Part shown: in pieces, positions 30,165 to 39,404 of the stretch
Position numbering within the stretch: position 1 is the stretch's first letter
Layout: each line of letters starts with the position of its first letter
NCBI RefSeq assembly: GCF_008064635.1
Contig: NZ_VRYZ01000004.1
Span: forward strand, 310,001 to 374,000
DNA: 64,000 nucleotides
Source: Parahaliea aestuarii
GTDB taxonomy: Bacteria > Pseudomonadota > Gammaproteobacteria > Pseudomonadales > Halieaceae
Reading direction: 5' to 3'
Notes under the pieces: generated by a model
The model's database searches: none
Told to the model about the DNA's origin: nothing
What the model saw: only the letters and a program-made list of their open reading frames with translations
Position numbers and translations under genes: made by a program

Positions 30165-30398
30165 TTACTCAGCGGCTTCTTCAGCACCTTCTTCTGCGGC
30201 AGTTTCTTCGGCCGGCGCTTCTTCCTCAGCGGGCTTCTCGGCCGGAGCGGTCAGCTTGATCAGGCCTTCAGCCAGCAGGATGCGGGCTTTCTCTTCGCCG
30301 TTGACGGGCTTCTTCGCCGCGTCTTTCACCGCGTAGCGCTCGTCGCCACGCTGGAAAATGCTGTATTCGTCAGTCTTCTTAACCAGTTTCATAGCCAT
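30165..30398 (-). CDS. Small protein with basic N-terminus and acidic Ala/Glu tail, unknown function
   Basis: 77 aa from ATG 30398 with AGGAG 8 nt upstream, ended by its own strong terminator, so it looks like a real monocistronic gene. Residues 1-50 look folded (KLVKKTDEYSIFQRGDERYA, ARILLAEGLIKL); residues ~52-77 are almost only Ala, Glu and Pro. No named family is recognised. The tail resembles acidic tails of nucleic-acid or ribosome-associated proteins, but nothing shows this here. Confidence 0.72.
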   Translation of the reverse strand: MAMKLVKKTDEYSIFQRGDERYAVKDAAKKPVNGEEKARILLAEGLIKLTAPAEKPAEEEAPAEETAAEEGAEEAAE

Positions 30399-30514
30399 GT
30401 TGTTTCTCCTTGGGTACTCATAACGGGCCGCCTGGCAGCAGCCCGCCCTTTTCCGCCATGGGCGGGACGGCGCGGAGTTTACAGGGAATTCCGAGCCAGG
30501 TTAAGGGCTGGTGA

Positions 30515-30542
30515 TTGCAGTTTGGACGGCGGTTGCTATAAT
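30515..30542 (+). promoter_or_regulatory. Promoter of tRNA-Leu
   Basis: A perfect TATAAT at 30537-30542 with TTGCAG at 30515-30520 (16-bp spacer), about 40 bp before the tRNA 5' end. Confidence 0.7.
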
Positions 30543-30582
30543 CGCGCGCTTCCCCGGGGCGCCCCACCGCCCCAACTCCTGT

Positions 30583-30669
30583 GCCGGAGTGGTGAAATTG
30601 GTAGACACAGGGGATTCAAAATCCCCCGCCCTTAAAAGCGTGCCGGTTCGAGTCCGGCCTCCGGTACCA
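30583..30669 (+). tRNA. tRNA-Leu(CAA)
   Basis: 87 nt including the encoded CCA. The acceptor GCCGGAG pairs with CTCCGGT (G-U first pair); D-arm with GGTAGAC; anticodon arm GGGGA-TTCAAAA-TCCCC gives anticodon CAA, reading UUG. A long class II variable arm (CGCCCTTAAAAGCGT) and T-arm GCCGG-TTCGAGT-CCGGC complete the cloverleaf. It lies next to queA as in Pseudomonas. Confidence 0.97.
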
Positions 30670-30882
30670 CACTATTTCGCGCGGCACGCTTGCGCGTACC
30701 GGCCGAAATGTCGGACCATCGAGTCCGGCCTCCGGTACCACACTATTTCGCGCGGCACGCTTGCGCGTACCGGCCGAAATGTCGGACCATCGAGTCCGGC
30801 CTCCGGTACCACACTATTTCGCGCGGCACGCTTGCGCGTACCGGCCGAAATGTCGGACCATCGAGTCCGGCCTCCGGTACCA
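30648..30882 (+). repeat. Tandem 71-bp array repeating the 3' end of tRNA-Leu
   Basis: The last 22 nt of the tRNA, including CCA (30648-30669), recur at 30719-30740, 30790-30811 and 30861-30882. Each copy is preceded by the same 49-nt spacer, giving three identical 71-bp units (30670-30740, 30741-30811, 30812-30882). Each unit can fold as TACCGG...CCGGTA closing CGGAC-CATCGA-GTCCG, a T-arm/acceptor-like minihelix with a CCA end. Open frames through the array carry no protein signal. Confidence 0.95.
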
Positions 30883-30903
30883 ACCTCTTGAGCATGGAGC
30901 GCT

Positions 30904-31539
30904 TCAGGCTCCGGGCTTCACGGCCCCGGGCCCCGCAATCTCCATCGCCTTCTGATACGCCGGCCGTGCCGTGACACGTTCCACATAGGCTTTAGTAGCC
31001 GGCAGGCTGTCGTTAATCTCCCGCGCCCCAAGCATGCCCAGTGAGGTCAGGTTGAAGATCGACATGATGTCGGCGCAGCTGAATTCCGGCCCGCCCAGGT
31101 AATCGGACGCTGCCAGGCGCTCTTCCAGCGCGCGGTAGAGGCCGTCTTCGCGGCGTTGGGTGGTAGTGAGGATCAGGCTGGCGGGGTCCGCTTCCTGACC
31201 TGCCGCCATCTTCACGAACAGCGCGGTCTGCAGGTTGTTGTTGAACTGCATCCAGAACAGGTAGTGGGGATAGTCGGGGCTGTCGGGCGATACCGACAGG
31301 CGGCCGCCGCCGTGACGCCGGGAGATGTACTCCACAATCGCCGTGGACTCCGCCAGCACCAGGTCGCCATCGGTGATGATGGGCGCGGTGCCCGCGGGGT
31401 GCAGGCTGCGGTACTCCGGCGGCGCCAGGAAATCCTCGCCGCGGTCGTACCACTTCAGTTCGTAGGGCAGGCCGAGCTCTTCCATCAGCCACACAATCCG
31501 GTCGGACTGCGATACACCGAGATGGTGAATAGTGATCAT
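30904..31539 (-). CDS. Glutathione S-transferase
   Basis: 211 aa from ATG 31539, with a perfect AGGAGG SD. A thioredoxin-like N-terminal domain (MITIHHLGVSQSDRIVWLM, GTAPIITDGDLVLAESTAI with the cis-Pro and Glu-Ser glutathione contacts) precedes an all-helical C-terminal domain (FSCADIMSIFNLTSLGML). Ser11 is the likely catalytic residue of the beta/theta-like class. Substrate unknown. It converges on the tRNA-Leu repeat array. Confidence 0.93.
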   Translation of the reverse strand: MITIHHLGVSQSDRIVWLMEELGLPYELKWYDRGEDFLAPPEYRSLHPAGTAPIITDGDLVLAESTAIVEYISRRHGGGRLSVSPDSPDYPHYLFWMQFNNNLQTALFVKMAAGQEADPASLILTTTQRREDGLYRALEERLAASDYLGGPEFSCADIMSIFNLTSLGMLGAREINDSLPATKAYVERVTARPAYQKAMEIAGPGAVKPGA

Positions 31540-31653
31540 CGAAACCTCCTGGTTCTGGAAAACACTGTTTACGGTCACCGCGACCATCCAGATCACCCGC
31601 CATGACGATTATCTACAGGGAAAGCTGGCCGGCCGCAGTTTGGCCGCTCACGC

Positions 31654-32073
31654 CTACGCCTTACGCCGCACCAGTTTCGCGGTGGACGTGGAGCGGGCGG
31701 ACACCTCGCCCGCGCCGTTGATCAGGGTACCTTCGAGGAAGGCGGTACTGCCACCCAGCTTGACGACTTTGCCGAAAGCTTTTACTGGCCCCGCCAAAGT
31801 TGGTGCGAGAAAGCTGACCTTGATCTCCAGCGAGGGCAGCGCGGCAATGTCGCTGGCCATCATGAAGGCGGCGTTGGCCATGGCAGCGTCCAGCATCACT
31901 GTCACGTTGCCCCCCTGCACCACGTTCACTGAGTGGCAGAACTGCTCGGATACCTCGAAGTGCATCTCGCACTCCCCTGCCTCCGGGTTTATGTCGGCAA
32001 CCTGGCCGTTGAGTACTTTGATACAGGGGGGAAGCAATTCATTGATCTGTGCGATGCGGGCCGCCTTGTCCAT
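31654..32073 (-). CDS. PaaI-family hotdog thioesterase
   Basis: 139 aa. The hotdog core shows VNVVQGGNVTVMLDAAMANA with the Gly-Gly helix cap and catalytic Asp, and the C-terminal ARSTSTAKLVRR strand. It likely hydrolyses an acyl-CoA thioester; the substrate is unknown. Confidence 0.88.
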   Translation of the reverse strand: MDKAARIAQINELLPPCIKVLNGQVADINPEAGECEMHFEVSEQFCHSVNVVQGGNVTVMLDAAMANAAFMMASDIAALPSLEIKVSFLAPTLAGPVKAFGKVVKLGGSTAFLEGTLINGAGEVSARSTSTAKLVRRKA

Positions 32074-32225
32074 CCGGATTCCTTAACATTATTCGGGCGA
32101 AAGCCGGGGATCATAGCACTGGCCCCGAAAGCACCTCCAGCCGCAGCGGTTTCACCAAAACCGGCCATTGCGCAGCAGGCTGCGTATCGGCGCACTACAG
32201 TGACAGTGAGCCAACGGAATGGAGA

Positions 32226-32474
32226 ATGCGAACTGTGAAAAAACCGACATGGATGCTGGTATCACTGTGGGTGCTACAGGGCCCGGCGGCACTGGCGGAA
32301 GACCCGGAGCTGAAAGCCTGTCAGCGCCTGAAGAACAGCATGGACAGCTACGAGACGAAGCGGCGCAGTGGCGGCTCCGCCGCCCAGATGGACCGCTGGA
32401 AGCGGGCGCGCCAGGAGAAAAAGGACGAGTACGACCAGCGGCGCTGCCGGCAGTACCGGGGGCAATTGAAGTAG
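32226..32474 (+). CDS. Small exported basic protein, unknown function
   Basis: 82 aa from ATG 32226. A Sec signal peptide is clear (MRTVKKPTWMLVSLWVLQGP, cleavage after ALA near residue 24). The mature part is ~58 residues, highly charged and helical, with two Cys (KACQRLKNS, RRCRQYRG) that may form a disulfide in the periplasm. No family is recognised. Reading upstream to 32049 would add a non-signal extension and is rejected. Confidence 0.65.
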   Translation: MRTVKKPTWMLVSLWVLQGPAALAEDPELKACQRLKNSMDSYETKRRSGGSAAQMDRWKRARQEKKDEYDQRRCRQYRGQLK

Positions 32475-32609
32475 GCCCGGCTAAAGGATGGAAGGGAAGG
32501 ATGCGTAGACGCAGCACTTGGAGCGACGCTCCCGGGGCATAGCCACCGCTTGTGGTTCCCGGGGGACTGTGGTGAGCTGGCCGACAATCCCTAACACTTC
32601 GGAACTGCC

Positions 32610-33443
32610 ATGCTCAAGGTCCTCAAGATCGGCACACTGATCCTGCTGGCGGCGCTGCTGTTACTGATCGTTGGCCTGAACCTCTGGGGCGCCGCCACCC
32701 TCGGCCACTACACACCCGGCGCCGACACGCCCCGCAATGCCGAAGCCAACCGCGTCGTGATGGTGTTTGGCGCCACCGGCTCGGTGGGCGACGGCCTGCT
32801 GAAGGCGGCAATGCAGGACCCGCAGGTGGACACCCTCTACGCGGTGACCCGCCGCCTGTCACCGCGGCTGGAAGCCGGACAGGCCACCGGGCGGGTACAG
32901 GTGATCCTGCACGAGGACTTTACCGACTATCAGGCCATGGGGGACATTCTGGCCACGGTGAACACCGTGATGTGGGGGCTGGGCACCACCTCCATCGGGA
33001 TGGACCCGGAAACTTACCGCCACATTCACGAAGACTTCCCCGTTGCCTTCGTCGAGGCCTGGCTGGCAGCACGCACAGCCGCGCCGATGGCCTTCCACTA
33101 CGTGACCGGCATGGGCACCGGAGAAAATGAAAGCGCCCGGTGGGCGCAAGACAAGGGTCGCGCGGAACGCCGGGTGGCGGAAATGGCCGAAGGCACCGGG
33201 CTGCGCACCTATGGCCATCGCTCGGCCTGGATTCGCCCCACCGAGGAAAATGCCCACCCGGGCATCTACCTGCTGGAGCCGCTACTGAAACCCGGCCACC
33301 TGGTGATCCGTGCTGTCGACCTCGGGCGCGCCATGCTGGAGATCAGCGCCCGCGGCGACGAGATACCCAATGGCGCCCTGATCGACAACCGCGATGCACT
33401 GGAATATGCCGCCGCCTACCGCCGTCACGCGGGGCTGGACTGA
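32610..33443 (+). CDS. Atypical SDR-family NAD(P)-binding protein with N-terminal membrane anchor
   Basis: 277 aa. A TM anchor at ~8-28 precedes a Rossmann domain with GATGSVG (~54-60). YVTGMGTGENESARWAQDKG has the Y...K-like placement of HTATIP2/Fmp52-type atypical SDRs rather than the classical YxxxK. The substrate is unknown. Confidence 0.82.
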   Translation: MLKVLKIGTLILLAALLLLIVGLNLWGAATLGHYTPGADTPRNAEANRVVMVFGATGSVGDGLLKAAMQDPQVDTLYAVTRRLSPRLEAGQATGRVQVILHEDFTDYQAMGDILATVNTVMWGLGTTSIGMDPETYRHIHEDFPVAFVEAWLAARTAAPMAFHYVTGMGTGENESARWAQDKGRAERRVAEMAEGTGLRTYGHRSAWIRPTEENAHPGIYLLEPLLKPGHLVIRAVDLGRAMLEISARGDEIPNGALIDNRDALEYAAAYRRHAGLD

Positions 33444-33459
33444 CACGCCCGGAGCTGTA

Positions 33460-36183
33460 TCAACCGGCCGCCAGGCGTCGCAGTACATAGTGCAGAATAC
33501 CGCCGTTCTCGTAGTAGGCGTACTCGTTGGGCGTGTCGATGCGCACCCGGGTGGCAAAGGTCAGTTCTTCGCCGTTGCTGCGGGTCACCGTGACGGTTAC
33601 CTCCTCCTGCCCCTTGGCAACGGCCGGAATGGCAAAGGTTTCGCTGCCATCCAGTTCGAGGCTGTCGGCGCTGTCATCCCCCAGGTACTGCAGCGGAAGA
33701 ATACCCATACCCACCAGGTTGGAGCGGTGAATACGCTCGTAGCTGCGGGCGATCACCGCGCGAATACCCAGCAGGGACGGCCCCTTGGCCGCCCAGTCCC
33801 GGGATGAGCCAGTGCCGTACTCGGCGCCCGCCAGCACCACCAGCGGAATGCCCTGCTGCTGGTAGGCCATGGAGGCGTCGAAGATGGATTCCTGCTTGCC
33901 GTTGAGGAAGTTGGTGGTCCAGCTGCCCTCGGTGCCGGGGGCCAGCTGGTTCTTCAGGCGCACGTTGGCGAAGGTGCCGCGCATCATCACTTCATGGTTG
34001 CCGCGGCGCGAACCGTAGGAATTGAAATCCTTCACATCCACGCCCTCGGCCTGCAGGTACTGGCCGGCGGGGCTGTCGGCGGCGATGGCGCCGGCGGGGC
34101 TGATATGGTCGGTGGTCACGCTGTCGCCCACCTTCACCAGGCAGCGGGCGCCGTTGATGGCAGTCACCCCCGGTTCGGTAGTGGCGATGCCCTCGAAGAA
34201 GGTCGGTTTGCGTACATAGGTGGAATCCGGCCAGGGGTAGCGCTCGCTGCCATCCACCGGCAGTGCATTCCAGTCCTCATTGCCGCTGTAAACATCGGAG
34301 TACTTGTCGCGGAACATCGCGGTATCGAGGGCTCCGGCAAGAATGCCGTTGATCTCTTCGCTGCTCGGCCAGATGTCGGCCAGGTAGACCGCCTTGCCGT
34401 CCGGGCCAGCCCCCAGCGGCTCCTTGTAGAGGTCGATATCCATACGCCCGGCGATGGCGTAGGCCACCACCAGCGGCGGCGACGCCAGGTAGTTGGCGCG
34501 TACATCCTGGTGGATGCGGCCCTCGAAGTTGCGGTTGCCAGACAGCACCGAAGTCGCCAGCAGGTTGCCGGCGCGAATGGCGTCGGTGATGTCGTCAGGC
34601 AGCGGGCCGGAGTTGCCGATACAGGTGGTGCAACCATAGCCCACAACGTAGAACCCCAGTGCCTCCAGGTCGTCCATCAGACCGGTTTTCTCCAGGTAGC
34701 CGGTAACCACCTTGGAACCCGGAGCGAGGCTGGTTTTCACCCAGGGCCTGGCCTGCAGGCCCAGCGCCCGGGCCTTGCGCGCCACCAGGCCGGCGGCGAT
34801 CAGTACGGCGGGGTTGGAGGTGTTGGTGCAACTGGTGATGGCGGCGATCACCACCGCGCCATGGCGCAGTTCAAAACTGTCCTCGCCGCGCTCGACGTGT
34901 ACCCCCTTGAGGGCTTCCTTGTGCTCGTCGAGCTGACCGCCCTCGTCCTCCCAGCCCTCTTCAGGTTCCGGCACCAGAGCCAGTTCATCAAACTCACGCA
35001 GCACGTTTGTGAAGCTGGATTTGCTCTCGGTGAGGGGAATACGGTCCTGGGGGCGTTTGGGACCGGCCAGCGAAGGTACCACCTCGCCGAGCTCGAGTTC
35101 CAGGGTGGCGCTGTAGCGGGCCACCGGCGAACTGTCATCGTGCCACAGGCCCACCGCCTTCATGTAGTCTTCCACCAGCGCGCGCTGCTGCTCGTCGCGG
35201 CCGGTGAGCTCCAGGTAATCCAGGGTGCGCTGGTCCACCGGGAAGATGCCGCAGGTGGCGCCGTACTCCGGGGCCATGTTGGCGATGGTGGCGCGGTCCG
35301 CCAGGGTCAGGTGCTTGAGACCGGGGCCGAAAAACTCGACAAACTTGCCCACCACGCCGTGCTCGCGCAGCATCTGGGTCACCGTCAGCACCAGGTCGGT
35401 CGCAGTGGCGCCCTCCGCCATTTGGCCATCCAGGCGGAATCCCACTACCTGGGGGATCAGCATGGTCACCGGTTGGCCGAGCATCGCAGCCTCGGCCTCG
35501 ATACCGCCCACACCCCAGCCCAGCACACCCAGGCCGTTGATCATGGTGGTGTGGGAGTCGGTGCCCACCAGCGTGTCGGGATAGGCCACGGGCTGGCCGC
35601 CCTGCTCCCCGGCGAACACACCGCGCGCCAGGAACTCGAGGTTCACCTGGTGCACGATGCCAGTGCCGGGGGGCACCACGCGGAAGTTGCTGAAAGCCTC
35701 CTGCCCCCAGCGCAGGAAGCGGTAGCGCTCCAGGTTGCGCTGCAATTCGATGTCGGTGTTCTGGCTCAGGGACTGCTCGCTGCCGTAGTGATCCACCATC
35801 ACCGAGTGGTCAATCACCAGCTCCACCGGCGACAGCGGGTTGATCTGCCCCGCGTTACCGCCCAGTTCCACCATGGCGTCGCGCATCACCGCAAGGTCGA
35901 CAATGGCCGGCACCCCGGTAAAGTCCTGCAGCAATACCCGGGCCGGGACGAAGGCGATCTCCTGATCCGGCTCCGCTGTCGGATCCCAGTTCACCAGCGC
36001 TGCCACATCCTCATCGGTGACGTAGTCCTCGGCGCCGTGGCGCAGCAGGTTTTCCAGCAGGATTTTCAGGGAGAATGGCAGGCTATCCACATCGCCAAGC
36101 GATGAGAGATGTTGCATAGGGTAGATGGTGAACTCGCGACCGGCGCTGGTGAGGGTAGCGGCTTTGCTGTGGCGGGTACTCAT
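33460..36183 (-). CDS. acnA: Aconitate hydratase A
   Basis: 907 aa, the AcnA/IRP class. The three [4Fe-4S] cysteines are in SCTNTSNP and [12 protein letters not shown]. Substrate-binding arginines are in [12 protein letters not shown] and the swivel domain is at ~690-870. It interconverts citrate and isocitrate; the AcnA type is the stress-stable isozyme. A 6-bp-stem hairpin (36213-36230) lies in its 5' untranslated region. Confidence 0.97.
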   Translation of the reverse strand: MSTRHSKAATLTSAGREFTIYPMQHLSSLGDVDSLPFSLKILLENLLRHGAEDYVTDEDVAALVNWDPTAEPDQEIAFVPARVLLQDFTGVPAIVDLAVMRDAMVELGGNAGQINPLSPVELVIDHSVMVDHYGSEQSLSQNTDIELQRNLERYRFLRWGQEAFSNFRVVPPGTGIVHQVNLEFLARGVFAGEQGGQPVAYPDTLVGTDSHTTMINGLGVLGWGVGGIEAEAAMLGQPVTMLIPQVVGFRLDGQMAEGATATDLVLTVTQMLREHGVVGKFVEFFGPGLKHLTLADRATIANMAPEYGATCGIFPVDQRTLDYLELTGRDEQQRALVEDYMKAVGLWHDDSSPVARYSATLELELGEVVPSLAGPKRPQDRIPLTESKSSFTNVLREFDELALVPEPEEGWEDEGGQLDEHKEALKGVHVERGEDSFELRHGAVVIAAITSCTNTSNPAVLIAAGLVARKARALGLQARPWVKTSLAPGSKVVTGYLEKTGLMDDLEALGFYVVGYGCTTCIGNSGPLPDDITDAIRAGNLLATSVLSGNRNFEGRIHQDVRANYLASPPLVVAYAIAGRMDIDLYKEPLGAGPDGKAVYLADIWPSSEEINGILAGALDTAMFRDKYSDVYSGNEDWNALPVDGSERYPWPDSTYVRKPTFFEGIATTEPGVTAINGARCLVKVGDSVTTDHISPAGAIAADSPAGQYLQAEGVDVKDFNSYGSRRGNHEVMMRGTFANVRLKNQLAPGTEGSWTTNFLNGKQESIFDASMAYQQQGIPLVVLAGAEYGTGSSRDWAAKGPSLLGIRAVIARSYERIHRSNLVGMGILPLQYLGDDSADSLELDGSETFAIPAVAKGQEEVTVTVTRSNGEELTFATRVRIDTPNEYAYYENGGILHYVLRRLAAG

Positions 36184-36212
36184 GACAGTCTCCGTAGCGA
36201 CAGGTTAAACAC

Positions 36213-36230
36213 CGGGTGTCGTGGCACCCG
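36213..36230 (-). other. Hairpin in the acnA 5' leader
   Basis: CGGGTG-CCACGA-CACCCG on the message strand, 30 nt upstream of the acnA ATG and downstream of a TATAGT -10-like hexamer (plus-strand ACTATA near 36241). It could be only a leader structure; AcnA can bind RNA when apo, but no IRE-type loop is seen. Confidence 0.35.
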
Positions 36231-36295
36231 TTTCCCCCTCACTATAGCAGTTGCGCGGCGCCGTGGGTGCGAACAGCGGCCGCGGGCGACACGGC

Positions 36296-37747
36296 TCAGT
36301 AGCGCCAGAAGGCGGGAACCAACAGCGCCAGTACAGTGAAATATTCCAGCCGGCCGATAATCATTGCCGCCGACAGCAGCCAGATGCCGGTATCGCTCAC
36401 TACCGCGAAATTGCTGCCCACCTGCCCCAGCCCTGGCCCCAACACGTTGAGACAGGCGGCCACCGCGGAGAATGCAGACAACAGGTCGAGGCCGGTGCCC
36501 ATCAGCGCCAGCGTGAACAGCAGGCTGCTGGCGGCGACAAAGGAAAAGAAGGCCATCACGGCGTGGCGGATATCCGGCGCCACAATCTGGCGCTGAAAGC
36601 GGATTTCCTTGACCGCGGCGGGGTGCAGCAGCCGCATGGTATCGCTGCGCACTGTCTTGAAGGCGATGATGTTGCGGATGAATTTACTGCCGCCGGCGGT
36701 GGAGCCGGCACAGCCACCCAGATAGCCCGCCAGGATCAGCGCCACCGGGGCAGCCACCGGCCAGCTGGTCAGATCCTGATCACCGAAGCCTGTGCTGGTG
36801 ATAAACGACACCAGGTGGAAGGTGGCGAAGCTCAGGGCCTCCCAGAAGCCCTGGTAGCGCTGGTGCCACAGCAGGTACAGCGCCAGCAGCAGGGAGATCG
36901 CCGCCACACTCAGCAGGAATACCCGGGTCTCCTCGTCGCGCCAGTAGCGGCTCAACTGGCGGGTCTGCAGAATGCGATAGTGCAGGCCGAAGCTGATCGC
37001 CCCCAGCAACATGAAGACATTGGCGATATTGAGGATCAGGTGGCTGTCGAAGTGACCGAGGCTGGCATCGTGGGTGGAAAAGCCCCCGGTGGATACCGTG
37101 CTCAGGCTGTGGGCAATGGCATCAAAAACGCTCATACCACCGAGGAAGAAAGCCAGCGCGCAGCCCAGCGTGATCAGGATGTATACCAGCCACAGGCTGT
37201 GGGCGGCGTGAGTTATCCGCGGCGACAGCTTGTCGTCCTTTACCGGGCCGGAGGTCTCCGCCTTGAGCAGGCGCATGCCGCCCACGTTCAACATCGGCAG
37301 CACCGCCACCACGAAGATCACCACGCCGAGCCCGCCCATCCACTGCAAGAACTGGCGATACATCAGAAAGGTGGCGGGCAAGTCGTCGAGACCGCTGAGG
37401 ATAGTGGCGCCAGTGGTGGTCAGGGCGCTGACCGATTCGAACACGGCATCGGTAAAACTCACGCCGGTGACGGCCCTGATCGGCAGCGCCCCCAACACCC
37501 CGGTGAGTACCCAGGTCAGGGTGGCGAACACCAGCGCATCGCGATAGGAAATCTGGTGGATGCGGGTGCGCAGTACCAGGTGCAGGACGCCGGCCGCCAG
37601 CAGGGTGAGGCCGCCGGGGATAAGGAAGGACTCGGCGATGCTGTCATCGTGCAGCACCAGCGCCACCGCGCCGAACAGGAATTGCACTGCGCCCATCCAC
37701 AGGGCGGGCATGGCGAGGAGCCTGAGCGTATTGGGGGTATTCACCAT
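36296..37747 (-). CDS. trkH: TrkH/TrkG-family potassium uptake protein
   Basis: 483 aa with the four-fold M1-P-M2 pattern. P-loops appear as ALTTTGATILSGLDDL, STVSTGGFSTHDASLG, ITSTGFGDQDL and AACLNVLGPGLGQVG, each carrying the selectivity Gly. It is the pore subunit of the Trk system; trkA is not in this window. It diverges from the FMN glutamate-synthase-like gene. Confidence 0.95.
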   Translation of the reverse strand: MVNTPNTLRLLAMPALWMGAVQFLFGAVALVLHDDSIAESFLIPGGLTLLAAGVLHLVLRTRIHQISYRDALVFATLTWVLTGVLGALPIRAVTGVSFTDAVFESVSALTTTGATILSGLDDLPATFLMYRQFLQWMGGLGVVIFVVAVLPMLNVGGMRLLKAETSGPVKDDKLSPRITHAAHSLWLVYILITLGCALAFFLGGMSVFDAIAHSLSTVSTGGFSTHDASLGHFDSHLILNIANVFMLLGAISFGLHYRILQTRQLSRYWRDEETRVFLLSVAAISLLLALYLLWHQRYQGFWEALSFATFHLVSFITSTGFGDQDLTSWPVAAPVALILAGYLGGCAGSTAGGSKFIRNIIAFKTVRSDTMRLLHPAAVKEIRFQRQIVAPDIRHAVMAFFSFVAASSLLFTLALMGTGLDLLSAFSAVAACLNVLGPGLGQVGSNFAVVSDTGIWLLSAAMIIGRLEYFTVLALLVPAFWRY

Positions 37748-37874
37748 CCCGTCGGGGGCTTCCGGTCAGTCCGGCCGCCAGGCGCGCCGGGTGAAGGGTT
37801 TGGGGCAGTATACTTGCTTGCGTACTGTGCCAGAATAGGCGGCAGTCAAAAGCCAAGCGGAATGGAGGGCGCCG

Positions 37875-39404
37875 ATGAACGCGCTGCAGCAATTTACCCT
37901 GGGCGTGGTCGAGGTCCTCGCGGTGATTATCGCCCTGGCGGTGACCTTCGGCATCCTGACACTGCTCTGGATGTACGTGGTCGATGTCACCCAGACCCGC
38001 CACGCCATCCGCCGCAACTACCCGGTTATCGGCCGCTTTCGCTACTTTTTCGAGCACCTCGGGGAGTTCTTCCGCCAGTACTTTTTTGCCCTGGACCGGG
38101 AGGAACTGCCCTTCAACCGGGCCCAGCGCAGCTGGGTCTACCGCGCGGCGAAAAATATCGATTCCACCGTGGCCTTTGGCTCCACCATGCCCCTGAACCA
38201 GCCCGGGGACATCCTCTTTCTGAACAGCCTGATTCCGCCGCTGGAAGAAGACATCAAACCCCGCAGCCATCTCAGCTTCGGCGCCGGCTATGCCCGCACG
38301 CCCTACACCACCGATGCTTTTTTCAATGTTTCCGCCATGAGCTTCGGCGCCCTCTCGCAGCCGGCGATAAGGGCCCTGTCGCGCGGCGCCGCCAAAGCAG
38401 GTATCTGGCTCAACACCGGCGAGGGCGGGCTGGCGCCCTATCACCTGGAGGGCAACTGCGACGTGGTGTTCCAGATTGGCACGGCCAAGTACGGGGTGCG
38501 CGACGAACACGGCCGCCTCAGTGACGAACGCCTGCGCCACATCGCCGGGCACGAACAGGTGCGCATGTTCGAGATCAAGCTGTCCCAGGGCGCCAAGCCG
38601 GGCAAGGGCGGCATTCTGCCGGGCGTCAAGGTTACCGAAGTCATCGCCTCCACCCGCGGCATTCCCGTGGGGGAGGATTCCATCAGCCCCAACCGGCACC
38701 GGGAAATCCATACGATCGACGACCTGCTGCACCTGATCCACCACGTGCGCGATGTCACCGGCAAGCCGGTGGGCATCAAGGCCGCGATTGGCCAGACCGC
38801 CTGGCTGGACGAGTTCTGCCAGCGCATCCACGACCTGGGGCTGGAATACGCCCCTGACTTTTTCACCGTGGACAGCGCCGACGGCGGCACCGGGGCCGCG
38901 CCCCAGAGCCTGATGGACCTGATGGGCCTGCCGGTGCGACGCAGCCTGCCCATCGTGGTAAACAAACTGGTGGAGTACGGCCTGCGCCAGCGCGTGCGAG
39001 TGATCGCCTCGGGCAAGATGGTCAACCCGGCCGGGGTCGCCGCGGCCCTCTGCCTGGGCGCCGACTGCGTCAATTCGGCCCGCGGTTTCATGTTTGCCCT
39101 GGGCTGCATCCAGGCGCTGCAGTGCAATCGCAACACCTGCCCCACCGGCGTCACCACCCACAATCCGGAGTTGCAGAAAGGGCTGGACCCCACCAACAAG
39201 GCCGAGCGCGTGGCCCACTACGCCCGCAACCTGATGCACGAGGTGGAGATCATCGCCCACTCCTGCGGCGCCACGGAGCCGCGCCTGCTCAATCGCAGTC
39301 ACGCCCAGATCATCAGCGAGCGCGGTTTGCCGGAGCCGCTGATGGACTATTATCCCCTGCCCGAAATACGCGCCGAATACCGCGCCAGCGCCAGCCAGAG
39401 CTAG
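37875..39404 (+). CDS. Membrane-anchored FMN-binding glutamate-synthase-like protein
   Basis: 509 aa. TM helices near ~12-35 anchor a GltB central-domain-like TIM barrel. FMN and Fe-S elements are seen: FNVSAMSFGALSQPAIRALS, GLNTGEGG-type WLNTGEGGLAPYH, TVDSADGGTGAAP, and a cysteine cluster (CIQALQCNRNTCPTGV) for a 3Fe-4S centre. The glutaminase and reductase domains of true glutamate synthase are missing. The substrate is unknown. A convergent 4-bp overlap exists with the decarboxylase. Confidence 0.9.
   Translation: MNALQQFTLGVVEVLAVIIALAVTFGILTLLWMYVVDVTQTRHAIRRNYPVIGRFRYFFEHLGEFFRQYFFALDREELPFNRAQRSWVYRAAKNIDSTVAFGSTMPLNQPGDILFLNSLIPPLEEDIKPRSHLSFGAGYARTPYTTDAFFNVSAMSFGALSQPAIRALSRGAAKAGIWLNTGEGGLAPYHLEGNCDVVFQIGTAKYGVRDEHGRLSDERLRHIAGHEQVRMFEIKLSQGAKPGKGGILPGVKVTEVIASTRGIPVGEDSISPNRHREIHTIDDLLHLIHHVRDVTGKPVGIKAAIGQTAWLDEFCQRIHDLGLEYAPDFFTVDSADGGTGAAPQSLMDLMGLPVRRSLPIVVNKLVEYGLRQRVRVIASGKMVNPAGVAAALCLGADCVNSARGFMFALGCIQALQCNRNTCPTGVTTHNPELQKGLDPTNKAERVAHYARNLMHEVEIIAHSCGATEPRLLNRSHAQIISERGLPEPLMDYYPLPEIRAEYRASASQS

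Noticed and set aside
30648-30882. CRISPR array
   Set aside because: Spacer and repeat are both identical in each unit and the repeated part is a tRNA 3' end; no cas genes.
30583-30882. Integrated mobile element at tRNA-Leu
   Set aside because: The repeats resemble attachment-site duplication, but no integrase or foreign genes lie between the copies; kept only as an alternative explanation.
30511-30891. Open frames running through the tRNA-Leu repeat array
   Set aside because: They translate the 71-bp repeats in all three frames (71 is not a multiple of 3) and carry no protein signal.
36251-38524. 757-codon open frame opposite trkH and extending over the FMN gene
   Set aside because: Proline/Gln/Arg-rich shadow; trkH and the FMN gene have clear families.
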